Source: Actinophytocola xanthii
GTDB taxonomy: Bacteria; Actinomycetota; Actinomycetes; Mycobacteriales; Pseudonocardiaceae
NCBI RefSeq assembly: GCF_001921205.1
Contig: NZ_MSIE01000018.1
Coordinates: 60,649 to 124,648 of the forward strand
Reading direction: 5' to 3'
Length of the DNA: 64,000 nt
Below are positions 48,798 to 56,784 of the stretch, in pieces. The translations under genes and the position numbers were made by a program. The stretch's first letter is position 1, and each line of letters starts with the position of its first letter. A model generated the notes under the pieces. It saw only the letters and a program-made list of their open reading frames with translations, was not told where the DNA came from and searched no databases.

Positions 48798-49688
48798 TCA
48801 GCTGTTCGCCGGCCGGCAGCGCAGCACCACGGGTCCGGTCGAGGCCAGCGCGACGTCCAGCGAGAGAGGCCGACCAGCGGTGACGGCGGCGTTGCGGGAC
48901 AGCGAGGCAAGCTGGCGAACGGTGGCCCGGCCGAGCGAGTACCGGTACCGCCAGGCGACCGGGAGGCTCACGATGTGCGTCCCGCCGTCCGCTGTCACAT
49001 GCGCCGTTGGCTTCCAGGCGAGCTGCTCGCGGATCGCGCCGCCGTCGGCCGGCACCTCGAAGGTGTCGGCCGGGGACTGTGCCTCGGTCAGCCCCCACCG
49101 GCCGTCCACCCGCACCGCGCGGTGGCGGTCCGGGTGGGCGTGCACCACGGCGGTCGCCGTCGCCGGCACGAACGGCTGCAGCAGCAGCACGCAGTTGCCG
49201 TGGGCGGTGGTCAGCCCCCAGCGGCGCGCGGCGGCGACGGCCTCCACCAGGGCCTCGGGCAACGCCTCGAGGTGCTGGTTGTACATGACGAGCTTGCCGG
49301 CCGACCCGGCGCGGACGGGGTCCGGGTTGGCCACCCCGAGGGTCAGCGGCCCCGAGGTCGGACAGTGGAGGGTGAGCATCCCGTGCGCCGCGGTCAGCAG
49401 CTGCTCGACCACGTCGTCCACCTCGACCTCGGGTGCGACCACGATCACGACGGTCGGTGCGACGGGGAGCTGGTCGAGCAGGCTCGCGGTCACCCCCACC
49501 TCGGCGCCGACCAGCGCGTGCCGGCGCGCCATCCAGCGGCCGACGGGGAGGACCCTCGCCCCCAGCCGCAGCCCGGCCCGCCCGCCGACCCGCTCGGACC
49601 GGGTGGCGGCGAGCACGGAGATGTCCGAACCACGCTGGATGACCTGACCATGGGGCCACTCGTCAGGGGCCCGAACCTCGGACTGCAC
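48798..49688 (-). CDS. PEP/pyruvate-binding (PPDK N-terminal-like) domain protein, degenerate
   Basis: 296 aa. The second half follows the end of the PEP-synthase / pyruvate-phosphate-dikinase ATP-grasp domain: LLLQPFVPATATAVVHAHPD, VDGRWGLTEAQSPADTFEVP, and LSLDVALASTGPVVLRCRP, where catalytic enzymes have an acidic DxEWA before LQxRP. That acidic position is not obvious and no swivelling phospho-His domain or PEP-utilising domain follows. So activity may be lost or changed. Strong SARP repeats with a matched -10 stand directly upstream, tying it to the cluster. Confidence 0.6.
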   Translation of the reverse strand: MQSEVRAPDEWPHGQVIQRGSDISVLAATRSERVGGRAGLRLGARVLPVGRWMARRHALVGAEVGVTASLLDQLPVAPTVVIVVAPEVEVDDVVEQLLTAAHGMLTLHCPTSGPLTLGVANPDPVRAGSAGKLVMYNQHLEALPEALVEAVAAARRWGLTTAHGNCVLLLQPFVPATATAVVHAHPDRHRAVRVDGRWGLTEAQSPADTFEVPADGGAIREQLAWKPTAHVTADGGTHIVSLPVAWRYRYSLGRATVRQLASLSRNAAVTAGRPLSLDVALASTGPVVLRCRPANS

Positions 49689-49737
49689 AGCCGTTCCCCT
49701 TCTCGTCCCAGCCGACCAGTTATGGCCGCTTGGCCAA

Positions 49738-49791
49738 AACCTAGAAAGCCGAACACGAGAAACGCTCGACGCCGGATCGAGCTCCGCTCGA
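49738..49791 (-). promoter_or_regulatory. Best SARP box: four heptamers and -10
   Basis: Minus-strand heptamers TCGAGCG (49791), TCGATCC (49780), TCGAGCG (49769) and TCGTGTT (49758) start 11 bp apart, followed after exactly 8 bp by TAGGTT (49743-49738). This is the textbook SARP promoter arrangement, located between the SARP stop codon and the PEP-binding gene. Confidence 0.85.
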
Positions 49792-49793
49792 GC

Positions 49794-51782
49794 TCAGCCG
49801 GGGGAGAGGTGACCGGTCGTGCGTTTCCACCAGGAGCTGCCGAGCATGCCGGACAGGCCGACCAGCCTGACTAGCGGCGGCACCTGGTGCCGCGGCTCCG
49901 GCTCGTCGCCCTCGAGCTCCTCCACCAGGTCGGCGTCGACCAGCTGGTCCAGCACGGTGTGCACTGCGGCCGGGGTCATGCTCACCCGCTCGGCGATCTC
50001 GCCGGCGGTCAGCAGTTCGTCGTGTGCGGCGGCGAGCCGGCGGAAGACCCAGCGCTGCCGGGCGGAGAGCGTCTGGTAGGCCTCGGCGAGCCGGCCGAAC
50101 ACGTCGAACCCGCCGTAGCTCAGCTCGTTCATCCGGTTCCGCTCGTCGGTCATCCTGGCCACCATCCGCGACAGGTGCCACCCCGGCCGGCCGGCGAGCT
50201 TCGCGCTGACCGCCCGCAGCGCCAGTGGCAGCCGGTCGGTCAGCTCGACGAGCCGTTCCGCCGCGTCCAGCTCCTGGCTCACCCGCTGCTCGCCGACGGT
50301 CGTCGCCAGCAGCTGTACCGACTCCGGCACCGACAGCACCGGCAGCCGCAGCCGCACCGCGCCGGGCAGCGCGTCCACCGGCACCCTGCTGACGACGACC
50401 AGCCCGCAGCCCGAGCCGCTGGGTACCAGGTGGCGCAGCATGTCCGCGGCGCCTGCCTTGTCCAGCACGACGAGCAGGCGCCGGTCCGCTGTCCAGCTGC
50501 GGAACATCAGGGCGGCCTCGGCGACGCTGTTCGGCACGTCCGTCTCCTCCGCGCCGATCGCCTTGAGCATCGCGATCAGCACCTGCCGGACCGGCATCGG
50601 GCTGCCGTCGGCACCGGCGAGGTCGACGTAGAGCTGCCCGTCGGGGAAGTGCGCCCGCACCCCCCGGCCCGCCCTGGCCACGAACGCGCTCTTGCCGATC
50701 CCGGGCCGGCCCACCACGTTCACCACGCGCAGACCCTGGATGTCCGGCCCGGTCAGCAGACGTGTGAACGCGTCTATCTCGGCATGGCGGCCGACGAAGT
50801 CCGGTACCTCGGCCGGCAGTTGCGCCGGCACCAGATGTCCGACCTGGACGGTCGGCTGCGCGCTGTCGGCCGGCTGGGTGGCGCCCGCGCCGGTGCCGGG
50901 CAGGTCCAGCTCCGGGTCGGCCTCCAGCATCAGCTGGTGCAACCGCTGTAGCTCCGCGGCGGGGTCCAGGCCGAGCTCGTCCACGAGGGCGGTGCGGATC
51001 CGCTGGTACACGCCGAGCGCGTCGGCACGGCGACCGCTGCGGTACAGCGCGATCATCAGCTTGGCCGAGAAGTCCTCCCTGGTCGGCTCGCCGTTCACCA
51101 GGCTGGTCAGCTCGCCGATGATCTCCTGGTGCCGACCGAGCTGGAGGTCGGCTTCGATGCGCAGCGCGAGCACCGTCCGGCGCAGCTCCTCGAGCCGGGT
51201 GGCGTGCGAGTACAGCAGTGGTCCACTCGCGACTCCCTCGAGGAAGTCTCCCCGCCACAGGGAGAGTGCGTCGCGGAAGGTCTCCGAGGCGGCCTCGGTG
51301 TTGGCCGAGAGCAGCTCCTGCCGCCCGCGCCTGGCGAGCTGCTCGAACAGGTTCGCGTCGATCGAGTCGAGGTCGGGCAGCTGGAGGATGTAACCACCGG
51401 GGTGACTGATCAGCGTCGGGCTCGCCACCACCCCGTCGACCGGCTTGTCGTCGAGCTTCAACAGCTTGCGCAGCTGGTAGATGTAGGTCTGCACGGTGGT
51501 CAGTGCGCTCTGTGGCGGGCTCTGCTCCCACAGCTCCTCGACGAGTTGGTCGACCCGGGTGACCGAGTTGGCCTGGACTGCCAGCAGCGAGAGCACTTGG
51601 CGCAGCTTGGGCGCTGACGGGGTGACCACCTTGTCACCCCGCACGAGTAACAGCGGGCCGAGCACGCCGAGCGTGATAGCCCCAGGTTCCCCGGAGCGCG
51701 GCTGGTTCGCTACGATGCGGGTCGTCCCGGTGTGCCGCAGAAGTGTTGATGTGGCTTCTGCTCCAGTGTGACGATTCTGCAT
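49794..51782 (-). CDS. SARP-family transcriptional activator with NB-ARC domain
   Basis: 662 aa. Domains in order: OmpR-type winged helix (about 36-112, ending TTVQTYIYQLRKLL), bacterial transcriptional activator domain BTAD (about 140-290), NB-ARC ATPase with P-loop VVGRPGIGKSAF (about 353-366) and Walker B-like LLVVLDKAG, and a C-terminal winged-helix part. TPR repeats of AfsR are lacking. SARPs bind 11-bp-phased TCGAGNN repeats and recruit RNA polymerase; such repeats are found all over this cluster, including before this gene. The ATG at 51782 has GGGAG 5 bp away. Confidence 0.93.
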   Translation of the reverse strand: MQNRHTGAEATSTLLRHTGTTRIVANQPRSGEPGAITLGVLGPLLLVRGDKVVTPSAPKLRQVLSLLAVQANSVTRVDQLVEELWEQSPPQSALTTVQTYIYQLRKLLKLDDKPVDGVVASPTLISHPGGYILQLPDLDSIDANLFEQLARRGRQELLSANTEAASETFRDALSLWRGDFLEGVASGPLLYSHATRLEELRRTVLALRIEADLQLGRHQEIIGELTSLVNGEPTREDFSAKLMIALYRSGRRADALGVYQRIRTALVDELGLDPAAELQRLHQLMLEADPELDLPGTGAGATQPADSAQPTVQVGHLVPAQLPAEVPDFVGRHAEIDAFTRLLTGPDIQGLRVVNVVGRPGIGKSAFVARAGRGVRAHFPDGQLYVDLAGADGSPMPVRQVLIAMLKAIGAEETDVPNSVAEAALMFRSWTADRRLLVVLDKAGAADMLRHLVPSGSGCGLVVVSRVPVDALPGAVRLRLPVLSVPESVQLLATTVGEQRVSQELDAAERLVELTDRLPLALRAVSAKLAGRPGWHLSRMVARMTDERNRMNELSYGGFDVFGRLAEAYQTLSARQRWVFRRLAAAHDELLTAGEIAERVSMTPAAVHTVLDQLVDADLVEELEGDEPEPRHQVPPLVRLVGLSGMLGSSWWKRTTGHLSPG

Positions 51783-51849
51783 GAGAACTCCCAGACTGCG
51801 CTCAACCCGACAAATCTCATGGTGGCACCCACGGCGTCGTGGAACTGTC

Positions 51850-51878
51850 GCTGTCAGCGTTCTTCGACTACTGCTCGA
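51850..51878 (-). promoter_or_regulatory. Putative autoregulatory SARP box
   Basis: Minus-strand heptamers TCGAGCA (51878), TCGAAGA (51867) and TGACAGC (51856) start 11 bp apart, upstream of the SARP gene itself. No convincing -10 at 8 bp. Confidence 0.5.
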
Positions 51879-51879
51879 C

Positions 51880-52896
51880 TCATCTTCGCGGCTTGGTGCC
51901 GAGCACCAGTGACTCGGAGCCGACCAGGGCACGCACCTGCACGCCCGACATCCCGGCGGAACGCAACCAGTCCGCACAGTCCACTGTGGAGCGGACGCTA
52001 CCGCTCGGGTTCACCAGCTGGGTGTTGAGGTTCACCAACCAGTTCCGGGCCGTGCTGGGCCGGTCGGGGTCGATCAACGAGTCGAGCACGACCAGCGTTC
52101 CGCCCGGTTCCAGTGCCTCGGCGGCGCGGGCCACCAGGTCGGTGCAACGCTCCTCGTCCCAGTCGGACATGAGGTGGCCGAGCAGGTAGACCTCGGCCGG
52201 CGGGAGCACGTCGGCGAAGAAGTCGCCGCCGCGGAAAAGCATCCGTTCGGCCAGGCCGAGCCGCCCGGCGAGCTCGTCGAACAGCGGGGCCATCGCGGGG
52301 ATGTCGAAGCAGGTTCCCACCAGGTGCGAGTGTGCGGCCAGCACGGTGGCGAGCGTGCCGCCGCGGGCACCGCCGAGGTCGACGACACTGGTCACCGCGG
52401 ACCAGTCCAACGCCGCGGCGAGCGCCGGCCCGCAGTCGGCGGCCAGTCCCTCGGCCGTCTCGGCGAACCGACGCAGTGCGAGCGCGTCACCGTCGAACCC
52501 GAGGCCGGCCCGGTCGCCCTGTGGCTGCCCGGTCTCCAGCAGGTCGCGCAGTCGTGTCCACAGCGGGAACTGCCAGCCCGCGAGCGCGAACAGCCCACCG
52601 AGGTAGTCCGGGCTCGCCCGATCGAGCCAGGTCGCCGCGGTCGGCCCGTTGCGGTAGCCGTGTTCGTCGTGCTCGAGGATGCCGATCGCGCAGAGGCCGC
52701 CCAGCAGTGCCTCGGTCGGCTGGGGGTGCAGCCGCAGCCGCGCGCACAGCTCCTCGAGGGAGGCCGGCCCGGTGGCGAGCAAGGAGAACAGGTCGAGCTC
52801 GACGGCGACGGCGAGTACCCGCGAGTGCCAGAAGGCGGTCGCCGCCTGGAACAGGTCGGCCGGACCGGCCGGGGCGTTCACTGGTTCGGCGGCCAC
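51880..52896 (-). CDS. Second COMT-type O-methyltransferase
   Basis: 338 aa: N-terminal dimerisation/winged-helix part (FQAATAFWHSRVLAVAVELDLFSLL), SAM motif VVDLGGARGGTLATVLAAH, and the catalytic-loop block YLLGHLMSDWDEERCTDLVARA. The general-base His of COMT enzymes lies in GHLMSDW, as expected. It would methylate a second hydroxyl on the aromatic product. The GTG at 52896 has AGGAG 5 bp away and is preferred to an ATG 18 codons upstream. Confidence 0.85.
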   Translation of the reverse strand: MAAEPVNAPAGPADLFQAATAFWHSRVLAVAVELDLFSLLATGPASLEELCARLRLHPQPTEALLGGLCAIGILEHDEHGYRNGPTAATWLDRASPDYLGGLFALAGWQFPLWTRLRDLLETGQPQGDRAGLGFDGDALALRRFAETAEGLAADCGPALAAALDWSAVTSVVDLGGARGGTLATVLAAHSHLVGTCFDIPAMAPLFDELAGRLGLAERMLFRGGDFFADVLPPAEVYLLGHLMSDWDEERCTDLVARAAEALEPGGTLVVLDSLIDPDRPSTARNWLVNLNTQLVNPSGSVRSTVDCADWLRSAGMSGVQVRALVGSESLVLGTKPRR

Positions 52897-52947
52897 CGGT
52901 GCTCCTCTCGAACTCGAGGCGACGATCCGGCCGAGCGTCCGTGCATG

Positions 52948-53031
52948 CACTCGAGGCGGGCTCGAGGGACCGTCGCGACCGCCTCGTCTCGGTTCGGTCT
53001 CGAGTGGTCCTCGAGGTTCCGGACCCAGCCT
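52948..53031. promoter_or_regulatory. Double SARP region between O-methyltransferase and small ORF pair
   Basis: Plus-strand heptamers TCGAGGC (52951), TCGAGGG (52962), TCGCGAC (52973), TCGTCTC (52984) and then TCGAGTG (53000), TCGAGGT (53011) in two 11-bp-phased groups. Eight bp after the last is CAGCCT (53026-53031), a -10 candidate for the rightward small ORFs. The left group, read on the minus strand as TCGAGCC/TCGAGTG, could serve the O-methyltransferase gene. Confidence 0.7.
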
Positions 53032-53060
53032 TGCGCCATCGAGAGACGCGAGGAGTCGCC

Positions 53061-53192
53061 ATGAGCACGCAGTCGCACAGTGAACGTGACACCCGGACGG
53101 CGGGGGCGCCGGTGCGGGAGGCGGCCGGCCAGCAGACCTCCCCGGTGACCGACCACTCCAGCGACGATCACCTCATCCGGGGGTACAACTGA
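53061..53192 (+). CDS. Small protein of 43 aa, unknown, likely SARP-regulated
   Basis: ATG with AGGAG 5 bp upstream opens a 43-codon frame rich in Ser, Thr, His, Asp and Gln, ending DDHLIRGYN. No signal peptide, membrane helix or cysteine. Its stop shares one base with the next ATG (TGATG), so the two small proteins are coupled. Two phased TCGAG heptamers and a -10 candidate lie 30-60 bp upstream. No family is recognised. It could be a precursor peptide, a carrier-like helper or a regulator; the sequence does not decide. Confidence 0.6.
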   Translation: MSTQSHSERDTRTAGAPVREAAGQQTSPVTDHSSDDHLIRGYN

Positions 53193-53341
53193 TGGCGCGG
53201 TCCTCCCGCCGTCCCCGCCTGTGCGGGGGCTGTCTGCTCCGCACGCTGGCCGGCGTGGCCTGGCCGATGTGGGGCGCCCGACCGGAGGGCTGGCCGCGGA
53301 TGGTCCAGTGCCGGTCCTGCACCACCCGGCTGCGCGGCTGA
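53192..53341 (+). CDS. Small zinc-ribbon-like protein of 49 aa
   Basis: 49 aa, strongly basic, with two CxxC knuckles: CGGC (residues 11-14) and CRSC (40-43), separated by a Trp-rich segment (VAWPMWGARPEGWPRM). This suggests a single zinc ribbon. Coupled to the 43-aa gene by TGATG. Zinc ribbons of this size bind nucleic acid or another protein. Not recognised as a known family. Its place in a SARP-driven transcript beside pathway genes makes chance translation unlikely. Confidence 0.6.
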   Translation: MARSSRRPRLCGGCLLRTLAGVAWPMWGARPEGWPRMVQCRSCTTRLRG

Positions 53342-53495
53342 GGCGTCGCGCGGTCGGATGGAGAACCGGTGCGGCGCCGCTCGGCCAGCGCTGTCCGCAC
53401 GGCGCCGCATCGGATCTCACTCGCCCGGCCCCGCGGGCTCGACGACACGCGGGCACCACCTGTTCGGGTGGTCATTGTGGGCATGTCCCAGCCCC

Positions 53496-53538
53496 TGACT
53501 AGTCACAGGTGGACCATTTCGACCATGACTGGTCATGG
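53496..53538 (+). promoter_or_regulatory. Operator-like repeats before the PadR gene
   Basis: Two copies of TGACT(A/G)GTCA (53496-53505 and 53526-53535), 30 bp apart start to start; the second is extended to a 16-bp palindrome at 53523-53538. Spacing of about three helical turns suits two PadR dimers and autorepression. Confidence 0.7.
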
Positions 53539-53558
53539 GACCGGCTTACCCTGCCGGG

Positions 53559-54152
53559 ATGACCAGGAGTTCTCCACTCGCGTTGGTGGTGCTCGCCCTG
53601 CTGGCCGAGGAGCCGATGCACCCCTACCGGATGCAGCAGATGATCAAGGAGCGCGGGAAGGACAAGATCGCCAACGTCGCCCAGCGCAACAGCGTGTACC
53701 AGACCATCGAGCGGCTCCTGCGTGCCGAGCTGATCGGCGTGCGGGAAACCACGCGCGAGGAGCGCCGCCCCGAGCGGACCGTCTACGAGATCACCGACGA
53801 GGGCTGGGCGACGCTGCGCTCCTGGACCAGGTCCATGTTGTCCGCCCCCCGGCGGGAGTTCCCGGAGTTTCCGGCCGCGCTGACGTCGGTGATGCTGCTG
53901 GAGCCGGTCGACGTGCTCGCCCAGCTCGATTCGCGGGCGGAGGCGTTGCGCGCGGAGATCGAGGTCTCGCGGGCGGAGTACGAGGCCATGGGGGACCTGC
54001 CGCGCCTGTTCCTGCTCGACGACGAGTACCTGGTGACGATGCGGGAGAGCGAGCTCCGCTGGGTCGAGGGCGTGGCCGCCGACCTGCGCGCGGGCCGGCT
54101 CACCTGGTCCGAGGAGTGGATCCGGGACGTGGCGGCGACGATCGAGGGGTAG
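53559..54152 (+). CDS. PadR-family transcriptional regulator
   Basis: 197 aa: N-terminal winged helix (LALVVLALLAEEPMHPYRMQQMIKERG, NSVYQTIERLLRAELIGV, TVYEITDEGWATL) and a C-terminal helical dimerisation part. PadR repressors answer to phenolics or drugs and usually control an exporter or detoxifying gene; no such gene is directly downstream. The ATG at 53559 is preferred because it leaves the palindromic operators outside the gene. Confidence 0.88.
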   Translation: MTRSSPLALVVLALLAEEPMHPYRMQQMIKERGKDKIANVAQRNSVYQTIERLLRAELIGVRETTREERRPERTVYEITDEGWATLRSWTRSMLSAPRREFPEFPAALTSVMLLEPVDVLAQLDSRAEALRAEIEVSRAEYEAMGDLPRLFLLDDEYLVTMRESELRWVEGVAADLRAGRLTWSEEWIRDVAATIEG

Positions 54153-54385
54153 GGCTCGCCCGGGTAGGACCACCAGGCGGGGAACCGCGCGGTGCTCATC
54201 GGGATCCAGGACGCCGGTCCGGACGTCCGAGTCGCGAATGGTGAAAGTACTTCGCTACGCAGCGTGCCCGTTACTCTCCGTACTTCCGGGGTGGCGCGAG
54301 GGTGAGGTAACGCTGGCAGTGCGACGTTCGCTGCACTAGGTTCGTCTGGAAGCACGCGTGGTCACTCCGAGGGGGGAGCGTCCTC

Positions 54386-54439
54386 ATGGGAAACGTCGTG
54401 TCGGCTTGCCGACCGTGCACCGCGCTTCGGGATCACTGA
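54386..54439 (+). CDS. Possible 17-aa leader ORF upstream of glnX
   Basis: An ATG preceded by a G-rich ribosome site (54370-54378) opens a 17-codon frame ending in TGA that shares one base with the glnX ATG (TGATG). It might couple or attenuate translation of glnX. The peptide MGNVVSACRPCTALRDH has no clear codon repeat that would sense an amino acid. Confidence 0.3.
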   Translation: MGNVVSACRPCTALRDH

Positions 54440-55791
54440 TGGTGACCGTGCCGCCACCGGAGCGGCTGGCCCCCGCTCGGCGCAGCCTGTTGGTCATGCC
54501 GGCGACCGCGATGCGGCACGCTCGCCGCTCGGCCACCAGCAGCCCGGGACGCCTGTTCGTGATCGGCGTCGCTCTCGTCATGCTCGCGCTGGTCACGGGC
54601 GTCGTGGGGGCGCTGGCCGTGCAGGAGAAGCAGGACGCGATCGACAACCTCATCGAGCACCGGGAACCCGTCGCCGCCGCGTCCCAGCAGATCTACCGCT
54701 CGCTGTCGGACGCGGACGCCACCGCGGCCAGCGCGTTCCTCTCCGGCGGCACGCCGCCCGCGGCCCTGCGCGAGCGCTACGAGCTGGACATCGCCCAGGC
54801 GGGGGCCAACCTGGCCCAGGCCGCCGCGGACGTGGCCGAGGTGCCCGAGGCGCAGCGCCAGGTGGACCAGCTGGCCCAGCAGCTCCCGGTCTACACCGGT
54901 CTGGTCGAGACGGCACGGGCCTACAACCGGCAGGGCTTCCCGGCCGGGGCAGCCTACCTCCGCGAGGCGTCCGGGCTGATGCGCGCCAAGCTGCTGCCCG
55001 CCGCCGAGGAGCTGTACTCGATCGACTTCCGGCGCCTCGCCGACGAGCAGGCCCACGCCCGGGCGTTCCCCTGGGGTAGCACCGCGCTGGTGCTGGTGTT
55101 GCTCGCCGCGCTGGTCGCCACCCAGCTGTACCTGACCAGGCGGACCAACCGGCTGCTCAACATCGGGCTGGTCGTGGCATCCGGGTCGGTCGTCGTCGGG
55201 CTCGTCTGGGGCTCGGTCGCGCTCGTGCTCGAGTCGGTCCGGATCGCCGACGGGCACGACACCGGAACCCGGCAGGTGGAGCTCGCCGTGCAGGCGCGGA
55301 TCGTGGCGCTGACCATGCGGGCCAACGAGACGCTCACGCTGGTGGCGCGGGGCGACGGCGGCGTCTACGAGGAGGACTGGAAGGAGCTGGCCCCGAAGAT
55401 CGGCGGCGACGGGGAGGAGAACCTGCTCGTGCGGGCCCGAGGTCTGGCCGCCGACGCGGAGACGACGGCGGTGCTGGACGCGGCTCGGCAGAACGCGGCC
55501 GACTGGCTGGCGCTGCACGGCAGGGTGCGCGAGCTCGACGACGGCGGGTCCTACGAGAACGCGATCGCCCTCGCGGTCGGCGACGGGCCGGACGGTGCCG
55601 CCGCGGTGTTCACCGAGCTGGACGCCAACCTGCTCCGGGCGATCAACAACGGCCGGACCCAGTTCGTCGAGGAGACGACGTCGGCGCGCGCCGCGCTGAC
55701 CGGCCTGGTGCCGGGTATCGCCGTTCTCTCGCTGTTGGCGGCGGTCGGGGTGACAATGGGTATCCGGGAGCGACTGCGGGAGTACCGGTGA
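54439..55791 (+). CDS. glnX: GlnX-like membrane sensor of the PknG pathway
   Basis: 450 aa. Helix (LFVIGVALVMLALVTGVVGALAV), an extracytoplasmic helical domain of about 150 residues, two central helices (TALVLVLLAALVATQLYL, LVVASGSVVVGLVWGSVALVL), a second outer helical domain, and a last helix. This matches GlnX of the mycobacterial glnX-glnH-pknG operon, which passes amino-acid status from GlnH to the kinase PknG. The ATG at 54439 is chosen for its overlap with the leader frame; a GTG at 54358 is possible. The next gene overlaps by 4 bp. Confidence 0.82.
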   Translation: MVTVPPPERLAPARRSLLVMPATAMRHARRSATSSPGRLFVIGVALVMLALVTGVVGALAVQEKQDAIDNLIEHREPVAAASQQIYRSLSDADATAASAFLSGGTPPAALRERYELDIAQAGANLAQAAADVAEVPEAQRQVDQLAQQLPVYTGLVETARAYNRQGFPAGAAYLREASGLMRAKLLPAAEELYSIDFRRLADEQAHARAFPWGSTALVLVLLAALVATQLYLTRRTNRLLNIGLVVASGSVVVGLVWGSVALVLESVRIADGHDTGTRQVELAVQARIVALTMRANETLTLVARGDGGVYEEDWKELAPKIGGDGEENLLVRARGLAADAETTAVLDAARQNAADWLALHGRVRELDDGGSYENAIALAVGDGPDGAAAVFTELDANLLRAINNGRTQFVEETTSARAALTGLVPGIAVLSLLAAVGVTMGIRERLREYR

Positions 55792-56780
55792 GGGTGAGCA
55801 GAACCAACCGCTTGGCGGTGTTGCTGACGCTGGTGCTTGCCGTGCCCGCCTGCGCGGCGCCCGGTCGCCCGGTCGACCTCGCCACCGTGAAGAGCGTGGA
55901 GCGCCCGCGCCCGGTCGGTGCGCGGGAGAACCCGACCCCGAAGTCGACCGAGGTCAAGCCCGTCCCCGCCTGCGACGCGACGGCGAGCCTGCCGCCGCTG
56001 GACCCGATGCCGACCCCGGGCGAGATGCCGGCCGGCAGCACGATGCGGGAGATCCAGGACGCCGGCAAGCTGATCGCCGGCGTGGACCAGAACACCTTCC
56101 TGTTCGGCTTCCGCAACCCGACGACGAACGCCCTGGAGGGCTTCGACATCGACCGCGTGCGGGAGATCGCCCGGGCGATCTTCGGGGACCCCAACCGGGT
56201 CCAGTTCAAGGTCGTGACGTCCCTTGGACGGGTACCGGCGCTCGAGAACGGGGACGTGCACGTCGTCGTGCGCACGTTCACCGCGACCTGCGACCGCTGG
56301 CAGGACATCAACTTCTCGGCGATCTACTACGTCGCCGGCCAGCGACTGCTCGTGGACCGGGCCTCGAAGGTGACGAGGCTGGACCAGCTCGGCGGGGAGA
56401 AGGTGTGCGCCGCCGAGGGGTCCACCTCGATCAAGACGCTGCTCGACCACCCGGCCGACCCGGTCCCGGTCCAGGTCCCGAACTGGACCGACTGCCTGGT
56501 GATGCTGCAGCAGGGGCAGGTCGCCGCGGTGTCGACGGACGACACGATCCTGGCCGGGATGGTGGCGCAGGACCCCAACGTGCGGATGGTCGGGCCGCGG
56601 TTCACCGAGGAGCCGTACGGCATCGGTATCCCGAAGGAGGACGAGGACATGGTCCGTTTCGTCAACGGGGTGCTCGAGCAGTCGGTGGCCGAGGGCGACT
56701 GGGCGGACAGCTACGACCGGTGGCTGGGCCGCACGGGCGAGCGCCGTCCCGACCCGCCACCCCTGAGGTACCGGGACTGA
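55788..56780 (+). CDS. glnH: GlnH-like solute-binding lipoprotein
   Basis: 330 aa. Signal LAVLLTLVLAVPAC with a lipobox cysteine, then a proline-rich linker, then a periplasmic-binding-protein type 3 domain (GKLIAGVDQNTFLFGFRNP, LEGFDIDRVREIARAIFG, QDINFSAIYYVAGQRLLV, STDDTILAGMVAQDP). In mycobacteria GlnH binds aspartate/asparagine-like ligands and signals through GlnX to PknG. GTG start overlaps the glnX stop (GTGA). Confidence 0.88.
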   Translation: MRVSRTNRLAVLLTLVLAVPACAAPGRPVDLATVKSVERPRPVGARENPTPKSTEVKPVPACDATASLPPLDPMPTPGEMPAGSTMREIQDAGKLIAGVDQNTFLFGFRNPTTNALEGFDIDRVREIARAIFGDPNRVQFKVVTSLGRVPALENGDVHVVVRTFTATCDRWQDINFSAIYYVAGQRLLVDRASKVTRLDQLGGEKVCAAEGSTSIKTLLDHPADPVPVQVPNWTDCLVMLQQGQVAAVSTDDTILAGMVAQDPNVRMVGPRFTEEPYGIGIPKEDEDMVRFVNGVLEQSVAEGDWADSYDRWLGRTGERRPDPPPLRYRD

Positions 56781-56784
56781 TGCC

